From an uncultured Afifella sp. (GTDB lineage Bacteria; Pseudomonadota; Alphaproteobacteria; Rhizobiales; Afifellaceae): 53,227 bases of DNA. Numbering within the stretch: position 1 is the first letter of the stretch; every line of letters starts with the position of its first letter. The stretch is taken from NCBI GenBank assembly GCA_947259045.1, contig CAMYKZ010000016.1, forward strand, positions 1 to 53,227, written 5' to 3'. The notes beneath the pieces were generated by a model. It was given only the letters and a program-made list of their open reading frames with translations, had not been told where the DNA came from and did no database searches. Made by a program: the position numbers and the translations under genes. Below are positions 8,354 to 18,305 of the stretch, piece by piece.

Positions 8354-9748
8354 TCAAAGCCCGAGCCGCTCCCGCATGGCAAAACGCGTAATCAGTGTCA
8401 CAGCGGCAAATGCCAGGCCCGCGGCAAGGCCGAGCCAGATGCCGATACCCTCCAGCCCGGCGGCAAATCCGAGCAGCCAGGCAACCGGCAGGCCGACGGC
8501 CCAATATCCGATGATTGCAATCACCATCGGCACCGTCGTATCGCTCAGGCCGCGCAGCACGGAGGCTGCGGCCACCTGCGCGCCGTCGACAAGCTGAAAC
8601 AGAGCAGCAATGCCGAGATAACCCACAGCCAGCGCAATCGGCGCGGCATTTTCCGGCCTGGCCGGATCGAGGAACCAGTGGATCAGCATCTCCGGCGCCA
8701 GCCAGAACAACAGCGCCGTTGATGACATGAAGCCTGTGGCAATTCCGATGGAAACCCAACCCGCCTTGCTGATGTCGGCGGCATGGCCGCGGCCACAGGC
8801 CAGGCCGACCCGGATCGTCGCCGCCTGGCTGATGCCGAGCGGCACCATGAAGGCGATCGCCGCCAGCTGCAGGGCGACCGCATGGGCTGCGAGCTGTGCC
8901 GTTCCCAGCCAGCCCATCAGCAAGGCGGCCGCGGTGAACAGGCTGACTTCCGCCGTCAACATCGCGCCGATCGGCGCGCCGAGCCGCAGGATGGCGAAAA
9001 AGCGCGCCCAGTCCGGCTTCCAGAACCGCATCAGGATCGAATAGCGTTTCAGCCGCCGGTGCCTGACGGCATAGATCAGCAGCAACGCGACCATGGCCGC
9101 GTTGACGATGCTTGTCGTGATGCCGGCGCCGCGCAGTTCCAGCCGCGGAAAACCGAAATGGCCGAACATCAGCGCATAATTACCGGCGGCATTGAGAAAA
9201 ATCCCGGCAATGGTGATCCACAGGATGATCTGGGTGTGTCCATGGGCGGAGACCAGCCCCCGCAAAACGACGAACAGCAGCGAGGGAATAAACAGCCAGA
9301 CCGCATAATCCAGATAAGACTGCGCCAGTTCGGCGTTTTCAGGGGCTTGTCCGAGCCAGCCGAAGATCCACTCCGCCTGCAGCACCAGCGGGATGGTGAT
9401 GCCCGCCAGTGCAAGCCCCGCCCAAAGGCCCTGCCGCGTCGTGCGGCGCACGGAGCGGTATTGCCGTGCGCCGACGGCCTGGGCGATCATCGGTGATATC
9501 GCCGTCAGGGTGCCGAAACCAAACATCAGGAAAGGAAACAGGAAGGCCGTCGCCAGAGTGCCGCCGGCGAGAAATTGCGGCCCCAGCCAACCCATCATGA
9601 TGACATCGGTCGTGTGCAGGGCCATGGTCGCAAGCTGCGCGACCACCAGCGGCCAGGCGAGCTTCAGCGTGGCGCGGACTTCCGCGCCCCAGCTCAGTCC
9701 CGGTTCAGCCGTACCGCTGGTTCCGGTGAATGTGTCAGCCTGTTGCAT
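8354..9748 (-). CDS. MATE-family multidrug/metabolite efflux transporter (NorM-like)
   Basis: This 464-residue polytopic inner membrane protein has the two repeated six-helix halves of MATE transporters. The first half opens with LKLAWPLVVAQLATMALHTTDVIMMGWLG, and the second starts near FFAILRLGAPIGAMLTAEVSLFTAAALLMGWLGT. Such proteins export cationic drugs or metabolites in exchange for H+ or Na+. It stands alone, convergent with the ABM gene and downstream of the groESL operon, from which a terminator separates it. The substrate is unknown. Confidence 0.9.
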   Translation of the reverse strand: MQQADTFTGTSGTAEPGLSWGAEVRATLKLAWPLVVAQLATMALHTTDVIMMGWLGPQFLAGGTLATAFLFPFLMFGFGTLTAISPMIAQAVGARQYRSVRRTTRQGLWAGLALAGITIPLVLQAEWIFGWLGQAPENAELAQSYLDYAVWLFIPSLLFVVLRGLVSAHGHTQIILWITIAGIFLNAAGNYALMFGHFGFPRLELRGAGITTSIVNAAMVALLLIYAVRHRRLKRYSILMRFWKPDWARFFAILRLGAPIGAMLTAEVSLFTAAALLMGWLGTAQLAAHAVALQLAAIAFMVPLGISQAATIRVGLACGRGHAADISKAGWVSIGIATGFMSSTALLFWLAPEMLIHWFLDPARPENAAPIALAVGYLGIAALFQLVDGAQVAAASVLRGLSDTTVPMVIAIIGYWAVGLPVAWLLGFAAGLEGIGIWLGLAAGLAFAAVTLITRFAMRERLGL

Positions 9749-9842
9749 CGTCCGCTGCTCTTATCATGAGAGGGCGGTGTTTGCGCTCGTGGATGGATGT
9801 TTGTCAATGGAAGACTATCGCCGCAATCGGACGTATCGCAAC

Positions 9843-9873
9843 AAACAAAAAGGGCGGCCCGAAAGCCGCCCTT
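9843..9873 (-). terminator. Rho-independent terminator of groESL
   Basis: AAGGGCGGC (9850-9858) and GCCGCCCTT (9865-9873) form a perfect 9-bp stem with a 6-nt loop. Read on the minus strand it is followed by TTTTTGTTTGTT, so it terminates transcription coming from groL, whose stop codon is 27 bp away. Confidence 0.9.
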
Positions 9874-9899
9874 GATCTTGTGCAACTGAATGGCTGAGC

Positions 9900-11555
<1,656 letters not shown>

Positions 11556-11602
11556 TTACTTCCTTGAATTGCAAGAATTTCGGAATAACGGCAACCGGGG
11601 TG

Positions 11603-11920
11603 TTACGCGGCCTTCTTCTTTGAAGACGGAGTACCCTCGATAATGCCCATAATGTCGGTCTCTTTCATGATCAGCAGCTCTTCGCCGTCGATCTTGACTT
11701 CGGTGCCGGACCATTTGCCGAACAGGATGCGGTCGCCGACTTTGACGTCGAGCGCGATCAGTTCGTTATCGTCGCCACGGGCGCCCGGGCCAACGGCGAC
11801 AACTTCGCCTTCCTGGGGCTTTTCCTGGGCGGTGTCCGGAATAATGATGCCGCCGGCTGTTTTCTCTTCAGAACCAACGCGGCGAACGACAACACGGTCG
11901 TGAAGCGGGCGGAAATGCAT
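11603..11920 (-). CDS. groES: Co-chaperonin GroES (10 kDa)
   Basis: The 105-residue protein is the GroES lid that caps GroEL rings. It begins with [13 protein letters not shown], has the mobile loop [21 protein letters not shown] and ends with a short Lys-rich tail SSKKKAA. It is the first gene of the operon; the promoter and the CIRCE element lie directly upstream. Confidence 0.98.
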   Translation of the reverse strand: MHFRPLHDRVVVRRVGSEEKTAGGIIIPDTAQEKPQEGEVVAVGPGARGDDNELIALDVKVGDRILFGKWSGTEVKIDGEELLIMKETDIMGIIEGTPSSKKKAA

Positions 11921-11979
11921 CGTGGATAATTCCCTATTCTCTCTGGGGAGGCGTTTTCGCCTCTGTTACGGTACCTGTG

Positions 11980-12006
11980 TTAGCACTCACATCAGTTGAG
12001 TGCTAA
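11980..12006. promoter_or_regulatory. CIRCE element (HrcA operator)
   Basis: TTAGCACTC (11980-11988), a 9-bp spacer and GAGTGCTAA (11998-12006) form the perfect consensus CIRCE inverted repeat. The HrcA repressor binds this site and releases it on heat shock, inducing groESL. It sits in the expected place, between the promoter and groES. Confidence 0.98.
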
Positions 12007-12018
12007 CAGCGCAGCGTT

Positions 12019-12047
12019 GAGATAGGAAACGGAGCCCGTTCTGTCAA
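12019..12047 (-). promoter_or_regulatory. Likely sigma-70-type promoter of groESL
   Basis: On the minus strand TTGACA (12047-12042) is a perfect -35 box. It is followed after 17 bp by TATCTC (12024-12019) as the -10 box. Transcription would begin near 12012, just upstream of CIRCE. The promoter is housekeeping-like rather than an RpoH type, consistent with HrcA control. Confidence 0.7.
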
Positions 12048-12110
12048 CGGTCCGGCAACGATTCATTTGAAAATTGATCCGTAACAGTTAAGCGCGACCG
12101 CCGATTGCGG

Positions 12111-12761
12111 CTATTCCCAGCGGATACCGGCCACCTGACGCGAAAGGCCGGCGATTGCGCCTTCCAGATTGGCCATGATGATCTTGCGGTCATCGGCCGG
12201 CGGCAAACTGTCGCCGATCACCACATCGCAGAAAAACGGCACTGGTATCCACGATCCGCGCGGCAGCACCCGGCCAAAACCCTGCATATAGACCGGCACG
12301 AGGGGGACATCGGGCCGGCGCTGGCTGACATGGGCGATACCGCGGCGGAAATTCTGCAATTGTTCCGGCTCGCCGCGCGTTCCTTCCGGATAGATGATCA
12401 GGATTGCGCCTTCGTCAAGCGCGTCGACAACCGGCCCCAGCGGGTCAGATCCTCCTCTGGCGCTCCGTTCGATAGGTAAAATGCCAAGCAGATTGCGGGC
12501 AACCCAGCCGACCAGCGTATCTTCGCCGAAATGATCTTCGGCAGCGACTGCCCGGACATGGTGCAGCCGGCTGAGCGGGAAAAGCGACATCAATGCCAGT
12601 GTATCGGCATGGGAATTATGGTTGGCGACGATGACCGCCGGCCCGGACACGGGCAGTCCCGCGCGGTTGCGCACGCTGAGACCGACCGCGATCAGCATGA
12701 AAGGGCGGACAATCATCAGGTTGAAGGCGATCCGCAATCCGTGTTTCCAGCCAGCCTTCAT
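12111..12761 (-). CDS. Lysophospholipid acyltransferase (PlsC-like)
   Basis: This 216-residue protein is a glycerolipid acyltransferase. The catalytic motif NHNSHADT (NHx4D type) lies near residue 47, and the second conserved block IIYPEGTRGEPE follows. The N-terminus is hydrophobic, fitting membrane association. Known members transfer an acyl chain to a lysophospholipid or similar alcohol. It is the third gene of a tight operon behind a CdsA-like and a CDP-alcohol phosphatidyltransferase (3 bp after the CdsA-like stop). It therefore probably works on the product of that pathway and is not the housekeeping PlsC. Confidence 0.85.
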   Translation of the reverse strand: MKAGWKHGLRIAFNLMIVRPFMLIAVGLSVRNRAGLPVSGPAVIVANHNSHADTLALMSLFPLSRLHHVRAVAAEDHFGEDTLVGWVARNLLGILPIERSARGGSDPLGPVVDALDEGAILIIYPEGTRGEPEQLQNFRRGIAHVSQRRPDVPLVPVYMQGFGRVLPRGSWIPVPFFCDVVIGDSLPPADDRKIIMANLEGAIAGLSRQVAGIRWE

Positions 12762-12764
12762 CGA

Positions 12765-13697
12765 TCAGGCGCCGTGCAGGTAAAACATGGCGTGAAAGAA
12801 TAACGGTGCGGTAAACGTCAGGCTGTCGATCCGGTCAAGCAGGCCGCCATGGCCCGGCAGCAGCGAGCCGGTATCCTTGACGCCGATATCCCGTTTGATC
12901 GCAGACATTGTGATATCGCCGAGAAAGCCTGCAACCGGCAACAGAATGCCAAGAATTGCCGCCTGAACCAGCGTCAGCGGGGTCAGGAATGTGTAAAGGG
13001 CAAGTGACAGGGCAAACGTTGCCAGCACGCCGCCGGCGAAACCCTCCACCGTCTTGTTCGGGCTGACTTTCGGACTGATCTTGCGCCGCCCGAAGGTTTT
13101 GCCGGCCATATATTGGGCAACGTCGTTGAACTGGGTCACCAGCAGCAGAAAGACCAGTGGCCCGACGCCGAAGGGCTGGCCGGTCGCAGCATCGGCGGCA
13201 ACCGTCAGATAGGCGGCGTGGCTGATGGAGAAAACGCACACCATCAGTCCCCAGTGCAGGGTTCCCGCCGCTTTCAGAAAGCCGTCCGTTTCGCCGCGCA
13301 GCACCATCGCCGCCGGCAGGCCGAGGAACATGTAGACCGGGATGAAGACGATGAACACGCCGTACCAGGCGATGCCGGCCCAGTAATATTGCACCGGCAC
13401 GGCCAGATAGGCCATGAGCAGGATCAGCCGGTCGGTCCGCCGTGTCGGAACGATGGTAAAATATTCTTTCAGGGCAATGAAACTGATGATCGCGAACAGT
13501 GCGATCGTCGCCGTGCGGCCAAGCACGATGGCGAGGCCGACGATCACGACCATCACCCACCAGCTCTTCACCCGGTCAAGAAATTCGTTGGATCCGTCCG
13601 GTTTGGATTTTGACAGCCCGTAGAGCGTGGCGACAGTCAGAATGGCGATCAGATTGCCGCCGATCCAGAATCCGGCGGGCGTAAAAACGTCGCTCAT
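12765..13697 (-). CDS. CdsA-family phosphatidate cytidylyltransferase, YnbB-like
   Basis: This 310-residue polytopic membrane protein activates phosphatidic acid with CTP to CDP-diacylglycerol. The C-terminal CdsA signature is complete: KVSPNKTVEGFAGG, then MSAIKRDIGVKDTGSLLPGHGGLLDRIDSL. The central part FALIKEY-type segment and VTQFNDVAQYMAGKTFGRRK resemble E. coli YnbB, a CdsA paralogue, more than CdsA itself, in my reading from memory. The start at 13697 overlaps the stop of the upstream gene (ATGA). Linked to a YnbA-like partner, it probably serves a dedicated lipid pathway. Confidence 0.88.
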   Translation of the reverse strand: MSDVFTPAGFWIGGNLIAILTVATLYGLSKSKPDGSNEFLDRVKSWWVMVVIVGLAIVLGRTATIALFAIISFIALKEYFTIVPTRRTDRLILLMAYLAVPVQYYWAGIAWYGVFIVFIPVYMFLGLPAAMVLRGETDGFLKAAGTLHWGLMVCVFSISHAAYLTVAADAATGQPFGVGPLVFLLLVTQFNDVAQYMAGKTFGRRKISPKVSPNKTVEGFAGGVLATFALSLALYTFLTPLTLVQAAILGILLPVAGFLGDITMSAIKRDIGVKDTGSLLPGHGGLLDRIDSLTFTAPLFFHAMFYLHGA

Positions 13698-14311
13698 GTG
13701 ACGCCATCCTTCAGGGCGCGGACGGCCCGGTTGCGCGCGCCGAGCGCGGCGAGCGCCGCCGCCGCCACAAAGACTATATCCAGCCAAAACCCGCCGGGGA
13801 AACCAAGCGCCAGAACGAATGTCACAACACCGACCAGCAATGCCCGGTCCGATTTGCCCATCGGCCCGTCATAACGGCGCGTCGATCCGACCTGCGGCCC
13901 CATTATGCCGACAAATTCGCTCAGGAAGCCCATGAATGCGAACAGGATGAGCGGCGCGATGCCGGCGCCGAACGGCGCCAGCGCGACAATCAGCGGCAAG
14001 ACGATCGCCGCGTCGGCGATCACGTCGCCGGCTTCATTGAGGATCATGCCCTGGCGGCTGATCTGATCATGTTCGCGCGCCAGCATGCCATCGACGGCAT
14101 TCAGCGCCATGCGCAGAAACAGCACCGGCCCGACAATAAAAAGCACCAGCCGGCTTCCGGCCGACATCCAAAGCGCCAGTCCCAGCGCCAGCGACAGCAT
14201 GATGGCGGCGAGTGTCACCTGATTGGCCGTGATCCCGCGCTCCGCCAGCTTCCCGGTGAGCGGCCTGAGCTGCGCCTGAAACCAGGGTTTGATGTCGTAA
14301 AGCGTCGCCAT
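13694..14311 (-). CDS. CDP-alcohol phosphatidyltransferase, YnbA-like
   Basis: This 205-residue membrane protein has the CDP-alcohol phosphatidyltransferase signature in modified form: NAVDGMLAR, eight residues, then GMILNEAGDVIAD. The usual pattern has four Asp; here the first and third are Asn. E. coli YnbA, as I remember it, has the same substitutions, so this is a family trait. The reaction would transfer a phosphatidyl group from CDP-diacylglycerol to an alcohol, but the acceptor is unknown. It is the first gene of an operon with the YnbB-like and PlsC-like genes, the same gene order logic as E. coli ynbABC. Confidence 0.87.
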   Translation of the reverse strand: MATLYDIKPWFQAQLRPLTGKLAERGITANQVTLAAIMLSLALGLALWMSAGSRLVLFIVGPVLFLRMALNAVDGMLAREHDQISRQGMILNEAGDVIADAAIVLPLIVALAPFGAGIAPLILFAFMGFLSEFVGIMGPQVGSTRRYDGPMGKSDRALLVGVVTFVLALGFPGGFWLDIVFVAAAALAALGARNRAVRALKDGVT

Positions 14312-14414
14312 TCGGTCAAAGCCCCCTGCAAACCTCTTTGCCGCCGGCTGGCCGCCAGCTTGCGAAGGGCAGGTATATAAAACTACACTGGCGTTGTTAA
14401 GCAGGGAAAATCCG

Positions 14415-14771
14415 ATGAAAATTCCAGGCCCCGATCATCCCATTTCGGTTGAACCGTTTGCGGGCACCGTCAGCGTCACGATTGCCGGCGTCGAACTGGC
14501 CAGATCGGAACGCGCCCTGGCCATGCAGGAAGCGAGCTATCCGACCGTCTATTACCTGCCGCGCGAGGATGTCGCGATGGAGATGGTCCGGATTTCGCAT
14601 AAGGTGACCCATTGCCCCTACAAGGGAGACGCGGCGCATTATTGCGTCTGTGTGGCGGGGCAGGACGTCGAAGACGCCGCCTGGTCCTTCGAAGCGCCTT
14701 ATGAAGCCGTGGCCGGGATTTCCGGCCACCTGGCGTTTTATGCCGGCAAGGCGGAGGTCAGTACGTCCTAG
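14415..14771 (+). CDS. DUF427 domain protein
   Basis: This 118-residue protein is a DUF427 member. The typical segments are present: VYYLPREDVAMEMV, then HCPYKGDAAHYCV and AWSFEAPYEAVAGISGHLAFY. The family forms a small beta-rich fold with no established activity. ATG 14415 is preferred over an upstream TTG because AGGGAAA lies at 14403-14409. It is divergent from the phospholipid operon and has no functional partner nearby. Confidence 0.88.
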   Translation: MKIPGPDHPISVEPFAGTVSVTIAGVELARSERALAMQEASYPTVYYLPREDVAMEMVRISHKVTHCPYKGDAAHYCVCVAGQDVEDAAWSFEAPYEAVAGISGHLAFYAGKAEVSTS

Positions 14772-14794
14772 GGCAGCTCCATTCAAGAGTGCAC

Positions 14795-16114
14795 CTAACA
14801 AATGAAGTGCATCTCGCTGAATTGCGCTCTCATCCTCGCCACCTCGGCGCCGAGCGACGCGAGATCGTCTGTTGCAAGTCCGCGCGCAATCAGGCTTGCG
14901 AGTGTCTTTGTGTGTTTTTCGGTGACGCCCCAGCGCACAAGCTCCGGCGTTCCGATCCGCAAACCGTTCAGATCAGCCTCGACCGGTGCAACGGGAAGCC
15001 CGATGCCACAGGCCAGGAATCCTGATTTTCTCAGCGTTTTGGACGCCGCCTGTCCGCCGCCAAACGGCGCCGCTTCCACTGCGAACTGATGCGAAGACGT
15101 AAAATCCCGATCCTTGGCAAATACCGGAACGCCTGCTGCATCGAGTTCCTTTGCAAGACTTCTGGAAACATCGACCATCGCTTGGGAATAGGCGGCGCCA
15201 TGGGTTTTCCAATCCAGCATGGTCATGGCGAGCGCCGCCGATTTTGCCGCATCGAAATTGGCGGTCATTCCCGGAAAGGCAATCGCGTCAAGCCGTTCGG
15301 CGATATCCGCCTCGTTGCTGACGATGAGCCCGCCCGCCGGTCCCGCCAGGCTCTTGTAAGTGCTCATCGTCATCAGATGTGCGCCTTCCGTCAGCGGATT
15401 CGGCCATGCGCCGCCTGCAATGATGCCGCACTGGTGGGCGGCGTCAAACAGAACCTTTGCTCCCGCTTCGTCTGCAATCTCACGGATTTCCCTGACCGGA
15501 TGGGGAAACAGGTTCAGGCTTCCGCCAATTGTAATAAGTCTTGGCTTCAGCTTTGCTGCAAGTTCTCGCAGCGCGTCGATATCGACGGTATACCCGTCCG
15601 CATCGACCGGCGCTTCATGGATATTCAAACCGTACAGACCGGCACAGCCGGCATTGTGGTGCGTGACGTGCCCGCCGATCGAAGCAGGCGGAACGATGAC
15701 CGTATCACCCGGCTGACAGATGGCCATGAAGGCATAGAGGTTTGACAATGCACCCGATGCGACTCGAATCTCGGCGTATCTTGCCTGAAAGACTTCGGCG
15801 CAGAGTTCTGCGCAGATCACTTCGATTTCCTCGATCGCCTCAAGGCCCATTTCGTACTTGTCGCCGGGGTAACCCAGCGACGGCCTTGAGCCCAGTCCGG
15901 CTGCCAGAACGGCTTCCGCCTTCGGGTTCATCACGTTGGTGGCGGGATTCAGATTGAAACAGTCCCGCTCGTGAATCTCACGATTGCGGGCAATCAGGGC
16001 TTCAATGCGGTCGGCTATGATGGCCGTATCCGACCGGGCCGTTTTGTTGGCCAGGTCCTGAATGTGGCTTTCGCAATGTTGCGGAACCCACGCGCGCTTT
16101 ACCAAGGCAGCCAT
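14795..16114 (-). CDS. Serine hydroxymethyltransferase-like PLP enzyme, divergent
   Basis: This 439-residue fold-type I PLP enzyme aligns in outline with serine hydroxymethyltransferase: SLGYPGDKYEMGLEAIEEIE, VASGALSNLYAF, PGDTVIVPPASIGGHVTHH, DAAHQCG (PLP-binding Asp) and the Schiff-base Lys in STYKSLAGPAGG. The canonical block THKTLRGPRGG differs at several positions: His before Lys is Tyr, and two Arg are Ala. It is therefore unlikely to be the housekeeping GlyA. It may be an aldolase or hydroxymethyltransferase for another beta-hydroxy amino acid, such as alpha-methylserine. AGGAG precedes the ATG at 16114. A LysR regulator is transcribed divergently. Confidence 0.8.
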   Translation of the reverse strand: MAALVKRAWVPQHCESHIQDLANKTARSDTAIIADRIEALIARNREIHERDCFNLNPATNVMNPKAEAVLAAGLGSRPSLGYPGDKYEMGLEAIEEIEVICAELCAEVFQARYAEIRVASGALSNLYAFMAICQPGDTVIVPPASIGGHVTHHNAGCAGLYGLNIHEAPVDADGYTVDIDALRELAAKLKPRLITIGGSLNLFPHPVREIREIADEAGAKVLFDAAHQCGIIAGGAWPNPLTEGAHLMTMSTYKSLAGPAGGLIVSNEADIAERLDAIAFPGMTANFDAAKSAALAMTMLDWKTHGAAYSQAMVDVSRSLAKELDAAGVPVFAKDRDFTSSHQFAVEAAPFGGGQAASKTLRKSGFLACGIGLPVAPVEADLNGLRIGTPELVRWGVTEKHTKTLASLIARGLATDDLASLGAEVARMRAQFSEMHFIC

Positions 16115-16213
16115 GTCAATCTCCTGAAATGTCAGTTGCAGGAAAACAAATCTCCTTGCCCCGCGCAAACTAGTTTTGCTATTGTGTAGGCCTAGAAAAT
16201 CTATGGGTAAACG
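16115..16213. promoter_or_regulatory. Divergent promoter region of SHMT-like gene and LysR regulator
   Basis: This 99-bp region separates the two divergent genes, the usual place for LysR-type binding sites (T-N11-A). It contains the 8-bp palindrome TAGGCCTA at 16187-16194 within AT-rich flanks. The assignment of a binding site is tentative. Confidence 0.4.
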
Positions 16214-17098
16214 ATGCCGGTCGCTCCGCCCCGTCCGAAAATGCCGCCGCTCAATACATTGCGGGCATTCGAGGCTGCGGCAAGATTAACCAGTATATCG
16301 GCCGCCGCGGACGAATTGTTCGTCACACCCGCAGCAGTGGCACAGCATGTCAAATCGCTTGAGGCATGGGCCGGTGAAAAACTGTTCAAACGACATCCGC
16401 AGGGCATAGAGCTGACGCCGCTGGGGGCGAGCGTTCTGGCAGATTTCAAATTGGCGTTCGATAACATTGGCGCCGCGGTTCAGAAGTTGCGAACAAACGC
16501 GGCCCCGCTCGAAATCCGAATTGCTGCATTGCCAAGTGTCGCCCAGCTTTGGCTTTCGCCGCGCCTGCCGGAAATCCGCGTGGCTATGCCGGAAATTTCC
16601 ATTTCCGTGAGCGCTGTGGAACAGCCGCCCAACCTTGTTCGCGAGCCTTTTGATCTGTCCATATTCTACGAGGATCACGGACACTCAACCGATGCCATCG
16701 TCATCGAACAGGACGTGATATTTCCCGTATGTTCGCCGCCGATTGCAGCCGGCCTGGAGAGGCTGGCCGACCTGGCCGATGCGGTTTTCCTTTATGACAG
16801 TGCCTGGAAGGATGACTGGAAGACCTGGCTTTCGAAGGTGGGGCCGGACGAAAACCTGAACAAGAGCGGGCCGGAGTTTTCGCTCTATTCGCTGGCACTG
16901 GAGGAGTGCAAGAACGGCGCCGGTATTCTGATCGGACACGAAGGTCTCGTCCGGGCACATGTTGAGGCGGGAGCCCTCGTTGCCCCGTTTTACGACAAAG
17001 TGGCTTTGCCACGGAATCTGACGATCGGCACACTGAAAGCTCCGCAGGCGGGCTCCGTCCTCGAGAAAATCGTGAAGATGCTTTTGGCGAAAGACTGA
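16214..17098 (+). CDS. LysR-family transcriptional regulator (GcvA-like)
   Basis: This 294-residue protein has the LysR N-terminal winged helix (LNTLRAFEAAARLTSISAAADELFVTPAAVAQHVKSLE region, residues 13-47, with KLFKRHPQGIELTPLG after it). A periplasmic-binding-like effector domain follows. The N-terminus resembles the GcvA group, regulators of glycine cleavage in enteric bacteria. Transcribed away from the SHMT-like gene, it most likely controls that gene in response to its amino acid substrate or product; this is inferred from orientation. Confidence 0.9.
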   Translation: MPVAPPRPKMPPLNTLRAFEAAARLTSISAAADELFVTPAAVAQHVKSLEAWAGEKLFKRHPQGIELTPLGASVLADFKLAFDNIGAAVQKLRTNAAPLEIRIAALPSVAQLWLSPRLPEIRVAMPEISISVSAVEQPPNLVREPFDLSIFYEDHGHSTDAIVIEQDVIFPVCSPPIAAGLERLADLADAVFLYDSAWKDDWKTWLSKVGPDENLNKSGPEFSLYSLALEECKNGAGILIGHEGLVRAHVEAGALVAPFYDKVALPRNLTIGTLKAPQAGSVLEKIVKMLLAKD

Positions 17099-17121
17099 CG
17101 CTGTGATCAAGGCGCATGGAC

Positions 17122-17142
17122 CATAAGCTTTTGGTGCTTATG
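17122..17142. repeat. Hairpin-forming inverted repeat after the LysR gene
   Basis: CATAAGC (17122-17128) and GCTTATG (17136-17142) form a perfect 7-bp stem with a 7-nt loop, 24 bp after the LysR stop. No long T-run follows, so it is at best a weak terminator. The rest of 17099-17303 shows nothing I can support besides the ribosome-binding site of the next gene. Confidence 0.45.
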
Positions 17143-17303
17143 TTATCCGCCACAACCCATTGCCGGACTATCCATGGTCGGGCCACATCAATCGGACAGC
17201 CAAACACATATATCCGCGCACTTAATTCGGCTGCGACCGCGAAAAACCATCCTTCTCGTCGTTTGTTTGAACACGTAGGCTCAGTTTTAAGAAAGGTAAC
17301 AAT

Positions 17304-18008
17304 ATGCCCCAAGCGTCGGCTCATCCGGGAGACCCTCACTACATCACGCGCAGCGGCTGGTTGCGCGCTGCAGTTCTTGGCGCAAATGATGGGGTCGTTT
17401 CCGTCTCGTCCTTGATAGTCGGGGTAGCTGCGGCCGATCCGAACCCAAGCACGGTCATAATCGCAGGCATTGCCGGACTCTCCGCAGGTGCAATGTCGAT
17501 GGCTGCAGGCGAATATGTATCCGTCTCTTCGCAATCCGACACGGAACGGGCCGACATCGCACGGGAAACCAAAGCGTTGCAGGAGCTTCCAGACGCGGAA
17601 CTTGCCGAACTCGCAGCCATCTATCAGGAAAAGGGGCTTAGTGAAGAGACTGCCCTTGTAGTTGCGAAAGAGCTCACTGACAAAGATGCACTTGGTACCC
17701 ATGTTCGGGACGAGCTTGAGCTGTCAGAGGCACACGCGGCCAACCCGCTTCAGGCCGCGTTTACGTCGGGTGTGACGTTCAGCATTGCCGCAGCGATCCC
17801 ATTGTTGGCTGCGTTTGCGGCACCCGCAGATTCGATTATTCCGATTGTCCTTATCGTCACTGTCATCACTTTGGCCGCTCTTGGCGCTTTGGGAGCAAAA
17901 GCGGGCGCCGCACCCGTTTTGCGCGCTACTCTGCGTGTGGTGATGTGGGGCGTGTTCGCAATGGCTGTCACGGCAGGCGTCGGCTGGCTTTTTGGTGTCA
18001 GCGTCTGA
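17304..18008 (+). CDS. VIT1/CCC1-family transporter
   Basis: This 234-residue membrane protein belongs to the VIT/CCC1 family, which in plants and yeast move Fe(II) or Mn(II) into vacuoles; bacterial members are thought to export these metals. Visible features are the first transmembrane segment AAVLGANDGVVSVSSLIVGVAAA, the conserved SAGAMSMAAGEYVSVSSQSDTERADI, a cytoplasmic helical region rich in Glu (residues about 75-135) and three C-terminal membrane segments. AAAGG lies before the ATG. No iron regulator site is recognised upstream. Confidence 0.92.
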   Translation: MPQASAHPGDPHYITRSGWLRAAVLGANDGVVSVSSLIVGVAAADPNPSTVIIAGIAGLSAGAMSMAAGEYVSVSSQSDTERADIARETKALQELPDAELAELAAIYQEKGLSEETALVVAKELTDKDALGTHVRDELELSEAHAANPLQAAFTSGVTFSIAAAIPLLAAFAAPADSIIPIVLIVTVITLAALGALGAKAGAAPVLRATLRVVMWGVFAMAVTAGVGWLFGVSV

Positions 18009-18084
18009 GTGAAGCCGGCACCTTTTTCAGCGCGATATGCATCGCCGATACCGTCATCTTCGGGATCAATCAATGAGTCCTGAC

Positions 18085-18184
18085 CTACGACAGTTCAGCC
18101 AGAATATCGGTGTGTTTCGGCGACCAGCCAAGCACTTTCATCGCTTTTGCGCTACTCATCTGCTGGTCAAGCCCATAGCATTCC
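18085..18184 (-). pseudogene. Remnant of an NAD-dependent epimerase/dehydratase C-terminus
   Basis: The last 30 or so codons of this frame read GLDQQMSSAKAMKVLGWSPKHTDILAELS, which matches the C-terminal end of NAD-dependent epimerase/dehydratase family proteins (the K/A-R-x-LGW-x-P motif). Upstream of this the frame loses all resemblance within a few residues and no Rossmann domain follows before the next gene at 18306. I read it as a decayed gene end. No transposase is visible beside it. Confidence 0.55.
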
Positions 18185-18305
18185 GCCCAGCACCCGCTGG
18201 TTGGCACGCATGATGCGTCCCGTTTCGCAACCATTCCCGATTGCCGCGAGCGACGATGCTCTCGCCGGCCCATGACATCTGAAGTCCTGTCCTCAGAATA
18301 TGCCC

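Noticed and set aside
15089-15745. Open frame of 218 codons opposite the SHMT-like gene
   Set aside because: It is antisense to a gene with clear PLP-enzyme motifs and shows no family resemblance.
17116-17415. Open frame of 99 codons upstream of and overlapping the VIT gene
   Set aside because: It has no ribosome-binding site or recognisable sequence, and overlaps the start of the VIT gene in another frame.
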